Source of the DNA: JAEUKA01 sp044228505
Lineage (GTDB): Bacteria; Myxococcota_A; Polyangia; Palsa-1104; JAEUJZ01
Assembly: GCA_044228505.1 (NCBI GenBank)
Contig: JBGAUT010000001.1
Coordinates: 313,136 to 377,135, forward strand
Reading direction: 5' to 3'
DNA length: 64,000 bases
Shown: positions 47,477-55,464 of the stretch, piece by piece
How the letters are laid out: every line of letters begins with the position of its first letter
Numbering within the stretch: the first letter of the stretch is position 1
Program-made: the position numbers and the translations under genes
Notes under the pieces: generated by a model
Databases searched by the model: none
What the model was told of the DNA's origin: nothing
The model's input: the letters and a program-made list of their open reading frames with translations, nothing else

Positions 47477-47508
47477 GTGTGTGGTCCTTGATTGTTCGCC
47501 CAGTGAAC

Positions 47509-47524
47509 AGCAAAAACCGTGCAG
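47509..47524 (-). promoter_or_regulatory. Candidate sigma-54 promoter of the 47476-45851 operon
   Basis: On the minus strand CTGCACGGTTTTTGCT: -12 TTGCT perfect, -24 GCACG with TG for GG. It ends 32 bases before ATG 47476. Confidence 0.55.
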
Positions 47525-47576
47525 GCACAGCCGTTCCTTGCGGAATCGCTCTGAGCCGTTCATCTGAGCGGAATCA

Positions 47577-47590
47577 CGCACAGTTGTGCG
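47577..47590. promoter_or_regulatory. Perfect dyad CGCACA-GT-TGTGCG, candidate activator site
   Basis: Both halves exact. It lies between divergent -24/-12 promoters at 47509-47524 and 47633-47648. Confidence 0.7.
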
Positions 47591-47632
47591 GACTACCGTG
47601 AGATCTATGCTGCGGTTGTGTTCGTCATGGCT

Positions 47633-47648
47633 CGGCACGTTCATTGCT
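47633..47648 (+). promoter_or_regulatory. Candidate sigma-54 promoter of the TadG-like operon
   Basis: CGGCACGTTCATTGCT: GGCACG and TTGCT with ideal spacing, the best match in the window. 77 bases upstream of ATG 47726. Confidence 0.8.
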
Positions 47649-47725
47649 GTCTGACCTACGCAACAACCGTAACGTGCTGGACGCAACCCAAGGATCACGT
47701 TGCGCCGCTTGATGTGGAGAACATG

Positions 47726-48937
47726 ATGTCACGCGAGCAGAGCAGAAAAGAGTCTGGCTCGGTATCAATCCTAACGCTACTTGCATTCTCCCTGATCGCA
47801 GGAGTGTTCCTGTACGTTGCGCTGCTGGGAGGCAGAACAGCAGACACGACCAGAGTGCGAGTTGCTGCAGACTCGACTGCGATGGCTGCTGCGACGGTGA
47901 AAGCCAAGGTGCTGAACTTGGAAGCTTATGTTCTGTTAGCCGATACCATGCTCCTGCCTTTGGCACATGTGGTCGATAACATTCAAGTGGCACAGATTGC
48001 GGGCGCAATCGCTTGCGCCGCGAGTGGTCCCAAGCTCTGGGTCTACTGTGCCACCAAGTACGCCAAGCACATCGCTGATACCAACAAGAACCAACCCAAA
48101 GTAAAACGCACGGTGGATGACTGGCTCGATGGTCTGGATTCGATGGCAGATGCACTGCGCACGGTAGGACCAGTCTGGGCGGAAGTGGCTGCGCACCGCG
48201 CCGGAGTTTCAGAAGGATTCAGTGGCGCTGGATCTGGAAGTGTCAGCGGGGCGGTCGCATTTCCATTTCCTGGTAGCAAAGACAGTCCCTGCAGCGACTT
48301 GGGCATCGATCTTGTGAGCAGTGAGGAATCGACCAGCGACGGTAATAGTCAGCGCGACGCCTGTCATGATCAACGCTACATGGAAGAGATCTACATGGCA
48401 GTGACGCTGCTCAAAGACCCGAAGGCTTATGCCTACGACATGGCTGGCTGGATTCTGACCTTTCGCTCCCTTTGGTTAGGGATTCCGTGCAGCAAAGAGA
48501 TCAAGGTTCCGAAGCTGGCCGATGATTGGAAAGAACACAGCATTTCATATGGCATGACTCTGTCCGAAAACCCTTCCGACCAGAACATCCTTCCGATAAT
48601 GGACCGGATGATGCTGAAGAATCGCGGCAAGGACGAAAAAGAGCGCTCGAAGAGCGAGCTTCATAGCTTGGTGCGATTTGCCTGTGCGGAGCACTATTCC
48701 CAGGACCACTACTCTAAGGAGCCTAGCGAGAACAAAGAGAGCCTGTGGCATATGGACTGGCGGGCGAGACTGATCCCATGCGACTTTGGCAACCGAGACA
48801 GAGTGAAGGCGATTAGCCAGTGTGGTGTTAGCGCGAGCATTGCGTCGGTAGAAGTGACCCCCGATCAGATCGTAAAGATACAAGCTCAGTTTGCTTCCCA
48901 ACTAGCAAGCAGGGCGTCCACCTACTGGAAGTTCTGA
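47726..48937 (+). CDS. TadG-like protein
   Basis: 403 aa from ATG 47726 (GGAG six bases upstream; a neighbouring ATG at 47723 is too close). Residues ~11-45 (GSVSILTLLAFSLIAGVFLYVALLGGRTADTTRVRVAADSTAMAAA, shown in part) match the TadE/G N-terminal helix followed by a conserved D/R segment. The C-terminal 350 residues are a periplasmic domain with about ten Cys, many Asp/Glu and no family I recognise. It is at the head of a three-gene plus-strand operon. Confidence 0.72.
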   Translation: MSREQSRKESGSVSILTLLAFSLIAGVFLYVALLGGRTADTTRVRVAADSTAMAAATVKAKVLNLEAYVLLADTMLLPLAHVVDNIQVAQIAGAIACAASGPKLWVYCATKYAKHIADTNKNQPKVKRTVDDWLDGLDSMADALRTVGPVWAEVAAHRAGVSEGFSGAGSGSVSGAVAFPFPGSKDSPCSDLGIDLVSSEESTSDGNSQRDACHDQRYMEEIYMAVTLLKDPKAYAYDMAGWILTFRSLWLGIPCSKEIKVPKLADDWKEHSISYGMTLSENPSDQNILPIMDRMMLKNRGKDEKERSKSELHSLVRFACAEHYSQDHYSKEPSENKESLWHMDWRARLIPCDFGNRDRVKAISQCGVSASIASVEVTPDQIVKIQAQFASQLASRASTYWKF

Positions 48938-48966
48938 TGCAGAACCCACTCGACAAGAGGAGTGCC

Positions 48967-49623
48967 ATGCCGAAACCGACTCATGGAACAACTCATCGCA
49001 CTTCGCGAAGCGCAGGCCGGGAATCGGGAATGGCTACCGGAGAACTTCTGGTGTTGACTGTTCCGATGTGTGTGCTCGCAATGGCGTTTGCCTCCAAGCT
49101 GTCCTCCACTGCGTCCGCACGCACGGAAGGTCAGTGGCAGATGTCTCTGTCTGCGCAGCAGAGCGCTACGGAGCCATGCCCAGGCAATGTGGACGTTAGG
49201 ATGACGGCCCCTGCGATGCTCGCGCTGAAGCACAAAAAGGCCGCTCAGGCTCTGATTCCCATGCTACCGACCTTCGTGCCAATTGTTGGTGAACCGATGG
49301 TACCGGTAGGAAAGATCAGCAAAAGCGGTCCCACGGATGTTCGGAACTACTACTACCGCCGGATCGCGGATGCATCGGTTCCCGATGGCATTGACAAAGT
49401 GACGACTGGCGCAACGTTTGTGTGCAACGAGCCCAATCAAGGCGATGATCGTAGAGATCGCTACAAGGTCTTTCTTGGCGCGCTTGGACTCTTTCAGGCG
49501 GCCAAGCTCTTTGGTGTGCTCAGTGGTGTCAGTGACCCCACCGAAGGCGCACCCACCCCGGTCGACCCTTGCGATTCCAGCAGCACTGAGAGGCCTCCGA
49601 TATGCAACAGTTCGCTCGAGTAG
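48967..49623 (+). CDS. Pilin-like protein with a large C-terminal domain
   Basis: 218 aa from ATG 48967 (AGGAG upstream; an earlier ATG overlaps the TadG stop). Leader MPKPTHGTTH ending ESG, then MATGELLVLTVPMCVLAMAF: prepilin site after G21 with Glu at +5 (E26). The start MPKPT is shared with the DUF6973-like toxin leader. The ~170-residue Cys-containing tail is not recognised. It may be a minor pilin or adhesin. Confidence 0.65.
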   Translation: MPKPTHGTTHRTSRSAGRESGMATGELLVLTVPMCVLAMAFASKLSSTASARTEGQWQMSLSAQQSATEPCPGNVDVRMTAPAMLALKHKKAAQALIPMLPTFVPIVGEPMVPVGKISKSGPTDVRNYYYRRIADASVPDGIDKVTTGATFVCNEPNQGDDRRDRYKVFLGALGLFQAAKLFGVLSGVSDPTEGAPTPVDPCDSSSTERPPICNSSLE

Positions 49624-50468
49624 AAAGGACGCGCCGAGCGTCATCGGCGGCGCTGGCCGTCAAGATCGGGGCCCTGATGGGCTGCTTACTGATTCCCAAC
49701 TGGGTGCATGCGTCTGTCACAGAGCTAGCCGAGAAGTTGCGTGGGCTCTTAGGTCAAGTACCAAAGCCGCCTGGTTCTACCGGACAGGACAAAGAACGGC
49801 GATTGCTACTGAACGGTCAGGTATTCCATGTTGTGACGGGGCACAGTGAGCGGTCGGTTCGTGAGACGCTGGAGTTCTATCGCCTCAAGCTGGAAGATCA
49901 GGCCAAAGCGCCGACGCTGGGGCTTCGGACTCTCGGCTTCCATCAGATTTCGGAAGAGTCTGGATTCCTGCTGTTGGTCGATCCCCTCAGCCAATCTGCG
50001 CTGAAAGCCGTGGCTGCTCAGGAAGAGTTGTTTACGAGCGCGGGTCCGCTCCGCATGGTGACGGCAGTCCGACGCGCACACGGTGCGGACTACCTGTTTG
50101 CCTGGACCGATGAGCCGCTGCGAGTGGAAGCGCTGAGTCCTTCCGATGATCTCGATGCACCGGGTCGAGACGTTCCCGGCGTTCCTCGCCCGATTGGTTC
50201 TGTGCGCGGCCTTAGCTTGTTCGAGCCCGCTGCGGGTTATGGACTGATCACCTATCAGCTACCGGGGTCTCCCGAATCGTCTCTACGTGCTGCGCGGGAC
50301 GCACTTCGGAGTGCGGGATTTCAAGAAGATCCCGATCTCCGAACCGCTACAGCGGACAGGGACAACCCGCTGACGCAGCTTCTGTCTGGTAAGCAGTCTG
50401 TGCTTGTCAAAGCCCGCGCACGGAGATCTTCGGGCAGTCAAGTGACCTATCTATGGCGAACCCAGTAA
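49602..50468 (+). CDS. Exported protein of unknown function
   Basis: 288 aa. A basic N-terminus and hydrophobic stretch ending NWVHASVTE look like a cleavable signal peptide. The body is alternating alpha/beta with no motif I recognise. Its start overlaps the previous gene by 22 bases, so it belongs to the same operon. The gap after it (50469-50808, 340 bases) holds the promoter and dyad of the next pilin gene. Confidence 0.6.
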   Translation: MQQFARVERTRRASSAALAVKIGALMGCLLIPNWVHASVTELAEKLRGLLGQVPKPPGSTGQDKERRLLLNGQVFHVVTGHSERSVRETLEFYRLKLEDQAKAPTLGLRTLGFHQISEESGFLLLVDPLSQSALKAVAAQEELFTSAGPLRMVTAVRRAHGADYLFAWTDEPLRVEALSPSDDLDAPGRDVPGVPRPIGSVRGLSLFEPAAGYGLITYQLPGSPESSLRAARDALRSAGFQEDPDLRTATADRDNPLTQLLSGKQSVLVKARARRSSGSQVTYLWRTQ

Positions 50469-50587
50469 GATCAGCTAAGTCCGTCTGCCTCCTCCTTCCC
50501 ACTCACCCATCCTCTTGATCTACCGCTCTGCGTCCATCGCTACACTTCCGTCTGCTAGGGCTCGAACAGATCGTCGTGATTTCAGAC

Positions 50588-50601
50588 CGCACGGATGAGC
50601 G
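50588..50601. promoter_or_regulatory. Dyad copy (CGCACGGATGAGCG), candidate activator site
   Basis: Each half matches the CGCACA/TGTGCG dyad at five of six positions. It lies 122 bases upstream of the -24/-12 promoter of the Flp pilin operon. Confidence 0.5.
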
Positions 50602-50723
50602 CTCAGTTGTTCATCCCGGTGCTGCGTCTGCCTGTTTGGATACCCCGATTCCATCCGCACGTCCGTCGAGGACGTCAGCATCATTCCTTTCAAACCAAGC
50701 GCAGCAGAGAGTACGGGATGGGT

Positions 50724-50739
50724 TGGCCCAGAGCTTGCT
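50724..50739 (+). promoter_or_regulatory. Candidate sigma-54 promoter of the Flp pilin/CpaB/secretin operon
   Basis: TGGCCCAGAGCTTGCT: -24 GG and -12 TTGCT at ideal spacing, 69 bases upstream of ATG 50809. A CGCAGA-CGG-TCTGCG hairpin (50760-50774) lies in the leader. Confidence 0.75.
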
Positions 50740-50808
50740 CAGTTGCCAAATCGTAGATGCGCAGACGGTCTGCGTGTCACGGGAATCCTTCAGGTAGGAG
50801 AAGTTCAC

Positions 50809-51012
50809 ATGACATCTTTCCGCAAGTTTGTTCAGGATGAAGAAGGTCTCAGCGGTGCCGAGACTGCGCTGCTCTGTCTGGTTGGTCTGGGCCTCCTGCT
50901 GTTTGTCGCACAGAAGATCAAGACTGGGGCAGGGAAGGCCGCAGATAAGGGTCAACAAATGCTGGAGGGTACAGGGAAGGCAGATAATCTGGATTGGACA
51001 AAAAAAGAGTAG
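50809..51012 (+). CDS. Flp-type major pilin candidate
   Basis: 67 aa from ATG 50809 (AGGAG eight bases upstream). Leader MTSFRKFVQDEEG ends at G13; mature part LSGAETALLCLVGLGLLLF has Glu at +5 (E18) and the usual small, mostly helical pilin body. Its size fits Flp major pilins (50-80 aa). It is first in an operon with CpaB, secretin and prepilin peptidase. Confidence 0.82.
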   Translation: MTSFRKFVQDEEGLSGAETALLCLVGLGLLLFVAQKIKTGAGKAADKGQQMLEGTGKADNLDWTKKE

Positions 51013-51084
51013 TTAAAGTAGTAGCCTCGTTGGGGGGGCTCTGTCAGACATTCCATCTTCACAGGTCTGCTTGGTGCAAAGTGC

Positions 51085-51879
51085 ATGAGTCCTAACAATG
51101 TACAAGTGATGTTTGCGTCGCCGATGCGTCGATTTCTGATCGCTGTGATCAGCGGCGGCTTCGCCATCGTGCTGCTCTACTACTACATCGACAAGACGCT
51201 GCTCGAAAGCTCCGGGGGAGAGCGTATTTCCGTCTTGATCTCGACAAAAGCTGTGCGTCCTGGCGAGCGCATTGATGGCCAGGGCGTAACCATGCAGACC
51301 GTTCCAACCGCTTACGTTCATGATAATTCTGTACACGAGAGAGATCGGGGGAAGGTGCTTGGACGCAGGGTCTATCGACAGATTGCCGCCAACCAGCCGT
51401 TGCTGTGGAGCGACTTTGATGCGCCGGAGGGCGAGCGCAGTGCCGGAGCATCCCTAAGCAAAGGGATGCGCGCCATGGCCATGCCCATCGGAGAGAGCAT
51501 GCGCAAGGCGCAGCTCATTCGGTCGGGAGACACGGTGGACATCATTTTCCATTTTACTGTTCCCCAGGGCAGCGTAGCGGTGACGCTGTTTCAGCGGGTG
51601 GTCATCCTCGAACAGACCGGAGATGTTGCAGTCCTGGCGCTCACTCCTGAACAGGCCGAACAGCTTGCGTTTGCACAAGCACATGGCGGAGCGACAATGA
51701 CCCTGCGGAATCGGGAAGACACCGAGCAGAAGGAACTTAAGCAAGTGTCGTTTCCGAACCTGCTGAGTGGTTACGTCGATATGCGGCCAGGTGGCAGCGT
51801 GACTTCACCGCCGCCAAACAGTAAGAGCGACCTCCCGCTGCAGCTACTTGAACAGCTCAAGCAACGTCAAGGCAAGTAG
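51085..51879 (+). CDS. cpaB: CpaB/RcpC-like pilus assembly protein
   Basis: 264 aa. One N-terminal membrane segment (about 15-38), then a SAF-type domain (TKAVRPGERIDGQGVTMQTV, about 50-70; ANQPLLWSDFD) and a second block with AMAMPIGESMRKAQLIRSGDTVDII and TLFQRVVILE, typical of CpaB/RcpC. It is thought to link the secretin and the inner-membrane part of Tad systems. The C-terminus is a short Pro/Ser/Gln-rich tail. Confidence 0.88.
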   Translation: MSPNNVQVMFASPMRRFLIAVISGGFAIVLLYYYIDKTLLESSGGERISVLISTKAVRPGERIDGQGVTMQTVPTAYVHDNSVHERDRGKVLGRRVYRQIAANQPLLWSDFDAPEGERSAGASLSKGMRAMAMPIGESMRKAQLIRSGDTVDIIFHFTVPQGSVAVTLFQRVVILEQTGDVAVLALTPEQAEQLAFAQAHGGATMTLRNREDTEQKELKQVSFPNLLSGYVDMRPGGSVTSPPPNSKSDLPLQLLEQLKQRQGK

Positions 51880-51916
51880 GGCGTAGCCTGAATCCTCGCT
51901 AGAAGGGAATGAACGC

Positions 51917-53155
51917 ATGTCTTCGCGCTTGAAAGCCTGTTCACCAGCCTGGGCCTGGAGCGTTCTGGGTCTGCTTTTGTGCTTGGCGATCCCCGCGTTC
52001 GCTGTGGAGTCTGTGAACCTCATCGTGGGGGAAGAGATGAACTTCATGGGAGTGAAGGAGATCTCGATCGAAAATCCGCAGGTTCTTACTGGTGGAGCCT
52101 CACGAGATGGACATGGAGTGACGATACGAGGACTTCGTGCAGGAAACAGTAAGATCCTGCTCCGTTCCTCCGATGGCAGTAAGACGCTAGATGTTACCGT
52201 TGCGCAGCGAGATCCCAACACGCTCAAGCAAGAGTTAGATGTCATCTTGCGAAATTATCCGGAAGTCCAGCTTCGCGTTGCTGGCAGTCAAGTTGTGATT
52301 GAAGGCTCTGTGAAAACCCAACAGGAACTGACGCAGATTCAGGAACTGTCTCGTCGGTATGCTGGCATGGTAAATGTCCTTGTCACAATTGGGCCAAGCG
52401 GTGTCCGTCGCAATGTCATGGTGCGATTGGATCTGCACTACGTTCAGGTGCGCAGACGCCTTCTCCGCAAGATGGGATTGAGCTATCCACCGACGATAAA
52501 TGGAGGAAACATCGCCAACTTCTTCCTGAATAGTCCAGGCGCAGCGATGACCCCCGTCACGCAGTACTCTCTGATCAGCGATTTGCTGCCGAATCTCGAT
52601 CTGAATGAAGCCAACGGTTTTGTGAAGGTGCTACGAACCGATACGCTCATCACTGAAAACGGCTCGCGTGCGACGTACAAAGACGGTAGTGAAATACGGG
52701 TTCGTCTAAGCAGTGCGCTTGGAGCGGGTGCGCTGCAGGAAGTCTTTTTCGGTTCCTCTCTCTCCGTCACGCCTCGACTTACTGCGAGCAATGATGCGGT
52801 ATCTCTCGACATCTTGGCCGATCTCAGCCAGCGAGACTCCGCCGGACAGCAAGATGGTATTCCAGGTCGATTGATCGACACGGTGCAAACAACGGTGCAT
52901 GTACCGATCGGGCAGTCGGTCATGCTGTCAGGAGTCCAGTCTCGGAGCATGGGTCGCAACACGACGGGCATCCCTTGGCTGAACCGGATTCCGATCTTGG
53001 GTTATCTGTTCGGTTCGGAACAGAAGGATGCCGAGGCTGTCTACGGAGTCATCTACATTACGCCTACGCTTGTTGAGCAGTCTGGTCCTCAGATGCAGCA
53101 GTACATCGAAAAAGCTCTCAAGTATTATGAGAGCCCGGGCTCTCTGCCACGCTAA
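51917..53155 (+). CDS. cpaC: CpaC/RcpA secretin
   Basis: 412 aa. Signal peptide (ending IPAFA), N-terminal beta domain (VESVNLIVGEEMNF, SIENPQVL, GHGVTIRGLRAGNSKILLRS), a BON-like block (IEGSVKTQQELTQIQELSRR), then the secretin C-terminus: NVMVRLDLHYVQVRR, LTASNDAVSLDILADLS, VMLSGVQSRSMGRNTTGIPWLNRIPILGYLFGS and VIYITPTLVE. It forms the outer-membrane channel. It is shorter than many secretins (fewer N domains) but complete for CpaC. Confidence 0.93.
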   Translation: MSSRLKACSPAWAWSVLGLLLCLAIPAFAVESVNLIVGEEMNFMGVKEISIENPQVLTGGASRDGHGVTIRGLRAGNSKILLRSSDGSKTLDVTVAQRDPNTLKQELDVILRNYPEVQLRVAGSQVVIEGSVKTQQELTQIQELSRRYAGMVNVLVTIGPSGVRRNVMVRLDLHYVQVRRRLLRKMGLSYPPTINGGNIANFFLNSPGAAMTPVTQYSLISDLLPNLDLNEANGFVKVLRTDTLITENGSRATYKDGSEIRVRLSSALGAGALQEVFFGSSLSVTPRLTASNDAVSLDILADLSQRDSAGQQDGIPGRLIDTVQTTVHVPIGQSVMLSGVQSRSMGRNTTGIPWLNRIPILGYLFGSEQKDAEAVYGVIYITPTLVEQSGPQMQQYIEKALKYYESPGSLPR

Positions 53156-53169
53156 GAGAGGCACGGTTG

Positions 53170-53739
53170 ATGAGCGCACTTTCGACGAACTTGCTACAAG
53201 AGTCAGGTGGTCACTATGTGTGGCTCCCGTTGATGGGGATTCTTCTCTGGGCGTCGATCACAGATATTCGGAGTCATCGGATTCCCAACGCGCTCACATT
53301 CCCGGCTGCGGTCGCTGGTGTGCTGGTTCATCTGGCAGCACATGGTTTCTGGAGCGCTACCTCTGCGGCGCTAGGCTACGTGCTGTTCTTTATCGGAGGA
53401 TTCCTATTCTACCGTTGGATTGGGGGCATTGGCGCGGGAGACATCAAGCTCCTGATGGCGTGTGCTGCGTTTCTGGGCGTTATGCCAGCGCTCTACGTCG
53501 CCTTCTTTAGCTTCTTGCTCCAGACCGGCTGGATGATCATTCGATGGTTCTTGATCGGAACGGCGCTTCAGAACATTCGACAGCTTGGAATTTGGCTCTA
53601 TTCCTGGATGGTTCCAGGCGTAAAGACAAAGCACTTTCACCCGATGGGAACACCCGATCGATCTCCGCATGGGCCTTTTATCTTTGCGGGCGCGATCGTG
53701 ACAGCATTCCTTTGGTGGGGAAACCATGTCCATATGTAG
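53170..53739 (+). CDS. tadV: TadV/CpaA prepilin peptidase
   Basis: 189 aa from ATG 53170. Inner-membrane aspartic protease that trims Flp prepilins: first Asp in ITDIRSHRIPN and second in the GIGAGDIK (GxGD) motif, with 5-6 hydrophobic segments. It lacks the methyltransferase-type N-terminal Cys domain, as expected for TadV/CpaA. The likely substrates are the GxxxxE leaders at 43549, 48967, 50809, 37516 and 61186. Confidence 0.9.
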   Translation: MSALSTNLLQESGGHYVWLPLMGILLWASITDIRSHRIPNALTFPAAVAGVLVHLAAHGFWSATSAALGYVLFFIGGFLFYRWIGGIGAGDIKLLMACAAFLGVMPALYVAFFSFLLQTGWMIIRWFLIGTALQNIRQLGIWLYSWMVPGVKTKHFHPMGTPDRSPHGPFIFAGAIVTAFLWWGNHVHM

Positions 53740-54724
53740 TGCATCAAAGACGGCCCCCCTGGGAACCCGTGCACTCGGCGCAGTATCTGCTTTGTTGATC
53801 GCGGTTGCTTCTATCGGTGCCGCATCTGAACCAGATGAGGAACTCGCTGTGGTGGGGGTCTACTCAGAGGGTAAGTTGGACCAGCGCGCCACCGGTGACT
53901 TTGCTCGCTTGATTCGTCAAAACGGAGACGCGGCCCGACCGGCCAAGCTCAGATCATCGGTACCTTGGAGTTGCGGCGATCGCGCATGTCTTCAAAAGGT
54001 AGCGAACGAGCTTCGTTCAAAGCGACTTATCCAAATGGGTGTCCAGCTGCTTGAGCGGGAGACACAGAGCTATCTGCTCACCATACGCTTGTTCGACGCA
54101 GCGACAGCGCAGGTTGAAGAACGTGAGATTCATTGTGATGCCTGTGAACCTCGTGCCCGCCTAGAGCGGGCGGCCACTGAGATCAGTGAAGGTTTTTTGC
54201 GGCGCGTCAGCAGTCCAGCAATCGAGCAGAGCGCGAAAGCGGAGGTTCTTCCTGGTGGCGAGCAATCGTCGTCGCTGGTACTGAAGCCCATCAGCAACCC
54301 CGCGCCACCGGAGGAAGCAACAAGATCATCAATCGAACCGCCTAGCAAGGAGGCCCCTGCGCAGCGTGCTCCGACAGTTCCAATGCCTACGCCAACTGGA
54401 TCTGTTTCGGACAAAACTGCACCGCTCAAGGTAATGACTGCGCTTCCTCTCGAAGTGAGTCCGACTGCTGCCGTGTCATTGGGTCGCCTTCGCGCCGCAT
54501 GGGTATTCGGCGGAATGTCCATCGCTTTCACAGGAATCGCAGGCTTCCTTTCCGCTGGTGCACTGTATGGCGAGCGCTTTTGTCCTGTGAAGTACGTCGG
54601 GAGTCGGACCGGAACCGTGGGCGAAGTGTTTTGTGATCGTGTCACACTCAGCACCACCTGGGGCCTTGCCATCACCAGTGCCACCGTGAGCCTGCTTGCC
54701 CGCTATGCCGGAGTCAGGAGATAG
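53726..54724 (+). CDS. Exported Cys-containing protein with C-terminal membrane segments
   Basis: 332 aa. Signal peptide (LGAVSALLIAVASIGAAS), then an alpha/beta domain with paired Cys (SCGDRACLQKVANELRS, IHCDACEPRAR). This resembles myxobacterial proteins that collect a serial-number-like lipid or peptide (not a recognised family). A Pro/Ser/Thr-rich stretch leads to two hydrophobic segments at the C-terminus. It overlaps tadV by 14 bases and may help insert or stabilise the pilus channel. Confidence 0.55.
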   Translation: MSICSASKTAPLGTRALGAVSALLIAVASIGAASEPDEELAVVGVYSEGKLDQRATGDFARLIRQNGDAARPAKLRSSVPWSCGDRACLQKVANELRSKRLIQMGVQLLERETQSYLLTIRLFDAATAQVEEREIHCDACEPRARLERAATEISEGFLRRVSSPAIEQSAKAEVLPGGEQSSSLVLKPISNPAPPEEATRSSIEPPSKEAPAQRAPTVPMPTPTGSVSDKTAPLKVMTALPLEVSPTAAVSLGRLRAAWVFGGMSIAFTGIAGFLSAGALYGERFCPVKYVGSRTGTVGEVFCDRVTLSTTWGLAITSATVSLLARYAGVRR

Positions 54725-54726
54725 CT

Positions 54727-55347
54727 GTGTACAAATCACTTCTGCTCAGTATTGTAGTGTCACTGATAGGATGCCAGTATCAGGGCCTTGAAGATCTCGA
54801 TATGTATATATCCCATGATCTCGAAAGAGGCTGCAGCCCTACTATATCACTTCAAGCGAAGAAGCTGACAAATAATCAGGGAAACGGAAAAATCTGTTCT
54901 GTAACGTCTTCCATGGGTGTATTAGCTGTCAAGCGGAGTAGTGATTCGGTCACTGACAGCTTTGGAAGCTGTCAGTATCTTATTCCGTTTGATGTTGACA
55001 TCCAGCAGTCTTGCAAGGGTAGAAAACACTATATCACCTATAAGGCTAAAGCCAGTTGGGAAAGCAGCAGCCCTGTGGACCTCTCCGGAGTAGCGGTGCG
55101 TATCTTTGTTACTGACATGAATGGGAAATTTGTTGGCAGCCGTTCTGCCGCTTTGGAGAGAAATGAGAAGTCAGAGTGCATTGTGCTAACAGAACGTCAG
55201 AGCGCTACTCTCGGAGATATTGCCTCGTCTATCGTGCTGGTTGCACGTGACAAAAAGGAAAATTGGCCTTCACTTAGCATATCGGATATAATGTTAATCG
55301 ACTCAATTCCTAGTCCGGACAAGTGTGCGCCATTGGAGCCACTATAG
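54727..55347 (+). CDS. Hypothetical lipoprotein, AT-rich
   Basis: 206 aa from GTG 54727. Signal peptide with lipobox LIGC. The mature part is beta-rich with several Cys (CSPTISL, CSVTSS, CQYLIPF, CKGRKHY); no family recognised. The gene and the sequence after it are clearly AT-richer than the neighbours, which suggests later acquisition. Its stop codon lies inside a 12-base inverted repeat. Confidence 0.6.
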   Translation: MYKSLLLSIVVSLIGCQYQGLEDLDMYISHDLERGCSPTISLQAKKLTNNQGNGKICSVTSSMGVLAVKRSSDSVTDSFGSCQYLIPFDVDIQQSCKGRKHYITYKAKASWESSSPVDLSGVAVRIFVTDMNGKFVGSRSAALERNEKSECIVLTERQSATLGDIASSIVLVARDKKENWPSLSISDIMLIDSIPSPDKCAPLEPL

Positions 55348-55413
55348 CGAACACACCAACACTGACGTAGCGCACGCAACTATTTCAAAATATTTCGTTA
55401 ATGTGTTCGCTAT
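55344..55413. repeat. 12-bp inverted repeat before the kinase gene
   Basis: ATAGCGAACACA (55344-55355) is the exact reverse complement of TGTGTTCGCTAT (55402-55413), with 46 bases between. The left arm covers the stop codon of the preceding gene; the right arm ends 7 bases before a TTGACA at 55421. Operator or transcript structure are both possible. Confidence 0.65.
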
Positions 55414-55420
55414 TATCTGG

Positions 55421-55450
55421 TTGACAGCTTAACCGAGTGCTGCGCTACAT
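55421..55450 (+). promoter_or_regulatory. Candidate housekeeping promoter of the kinase operon
   Basis: TTGACA (55421-55426) and CTACAT (55445-55450), 18 bases apart, close to -35/-10 sigma-70 elements. No -24/-12 element was seen here, unlike the Tad operons, so the kinase operon may be under different control. Confidence 0.45.
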
Positions 55451-55464
55451 CTTGGCTTAAGGCC

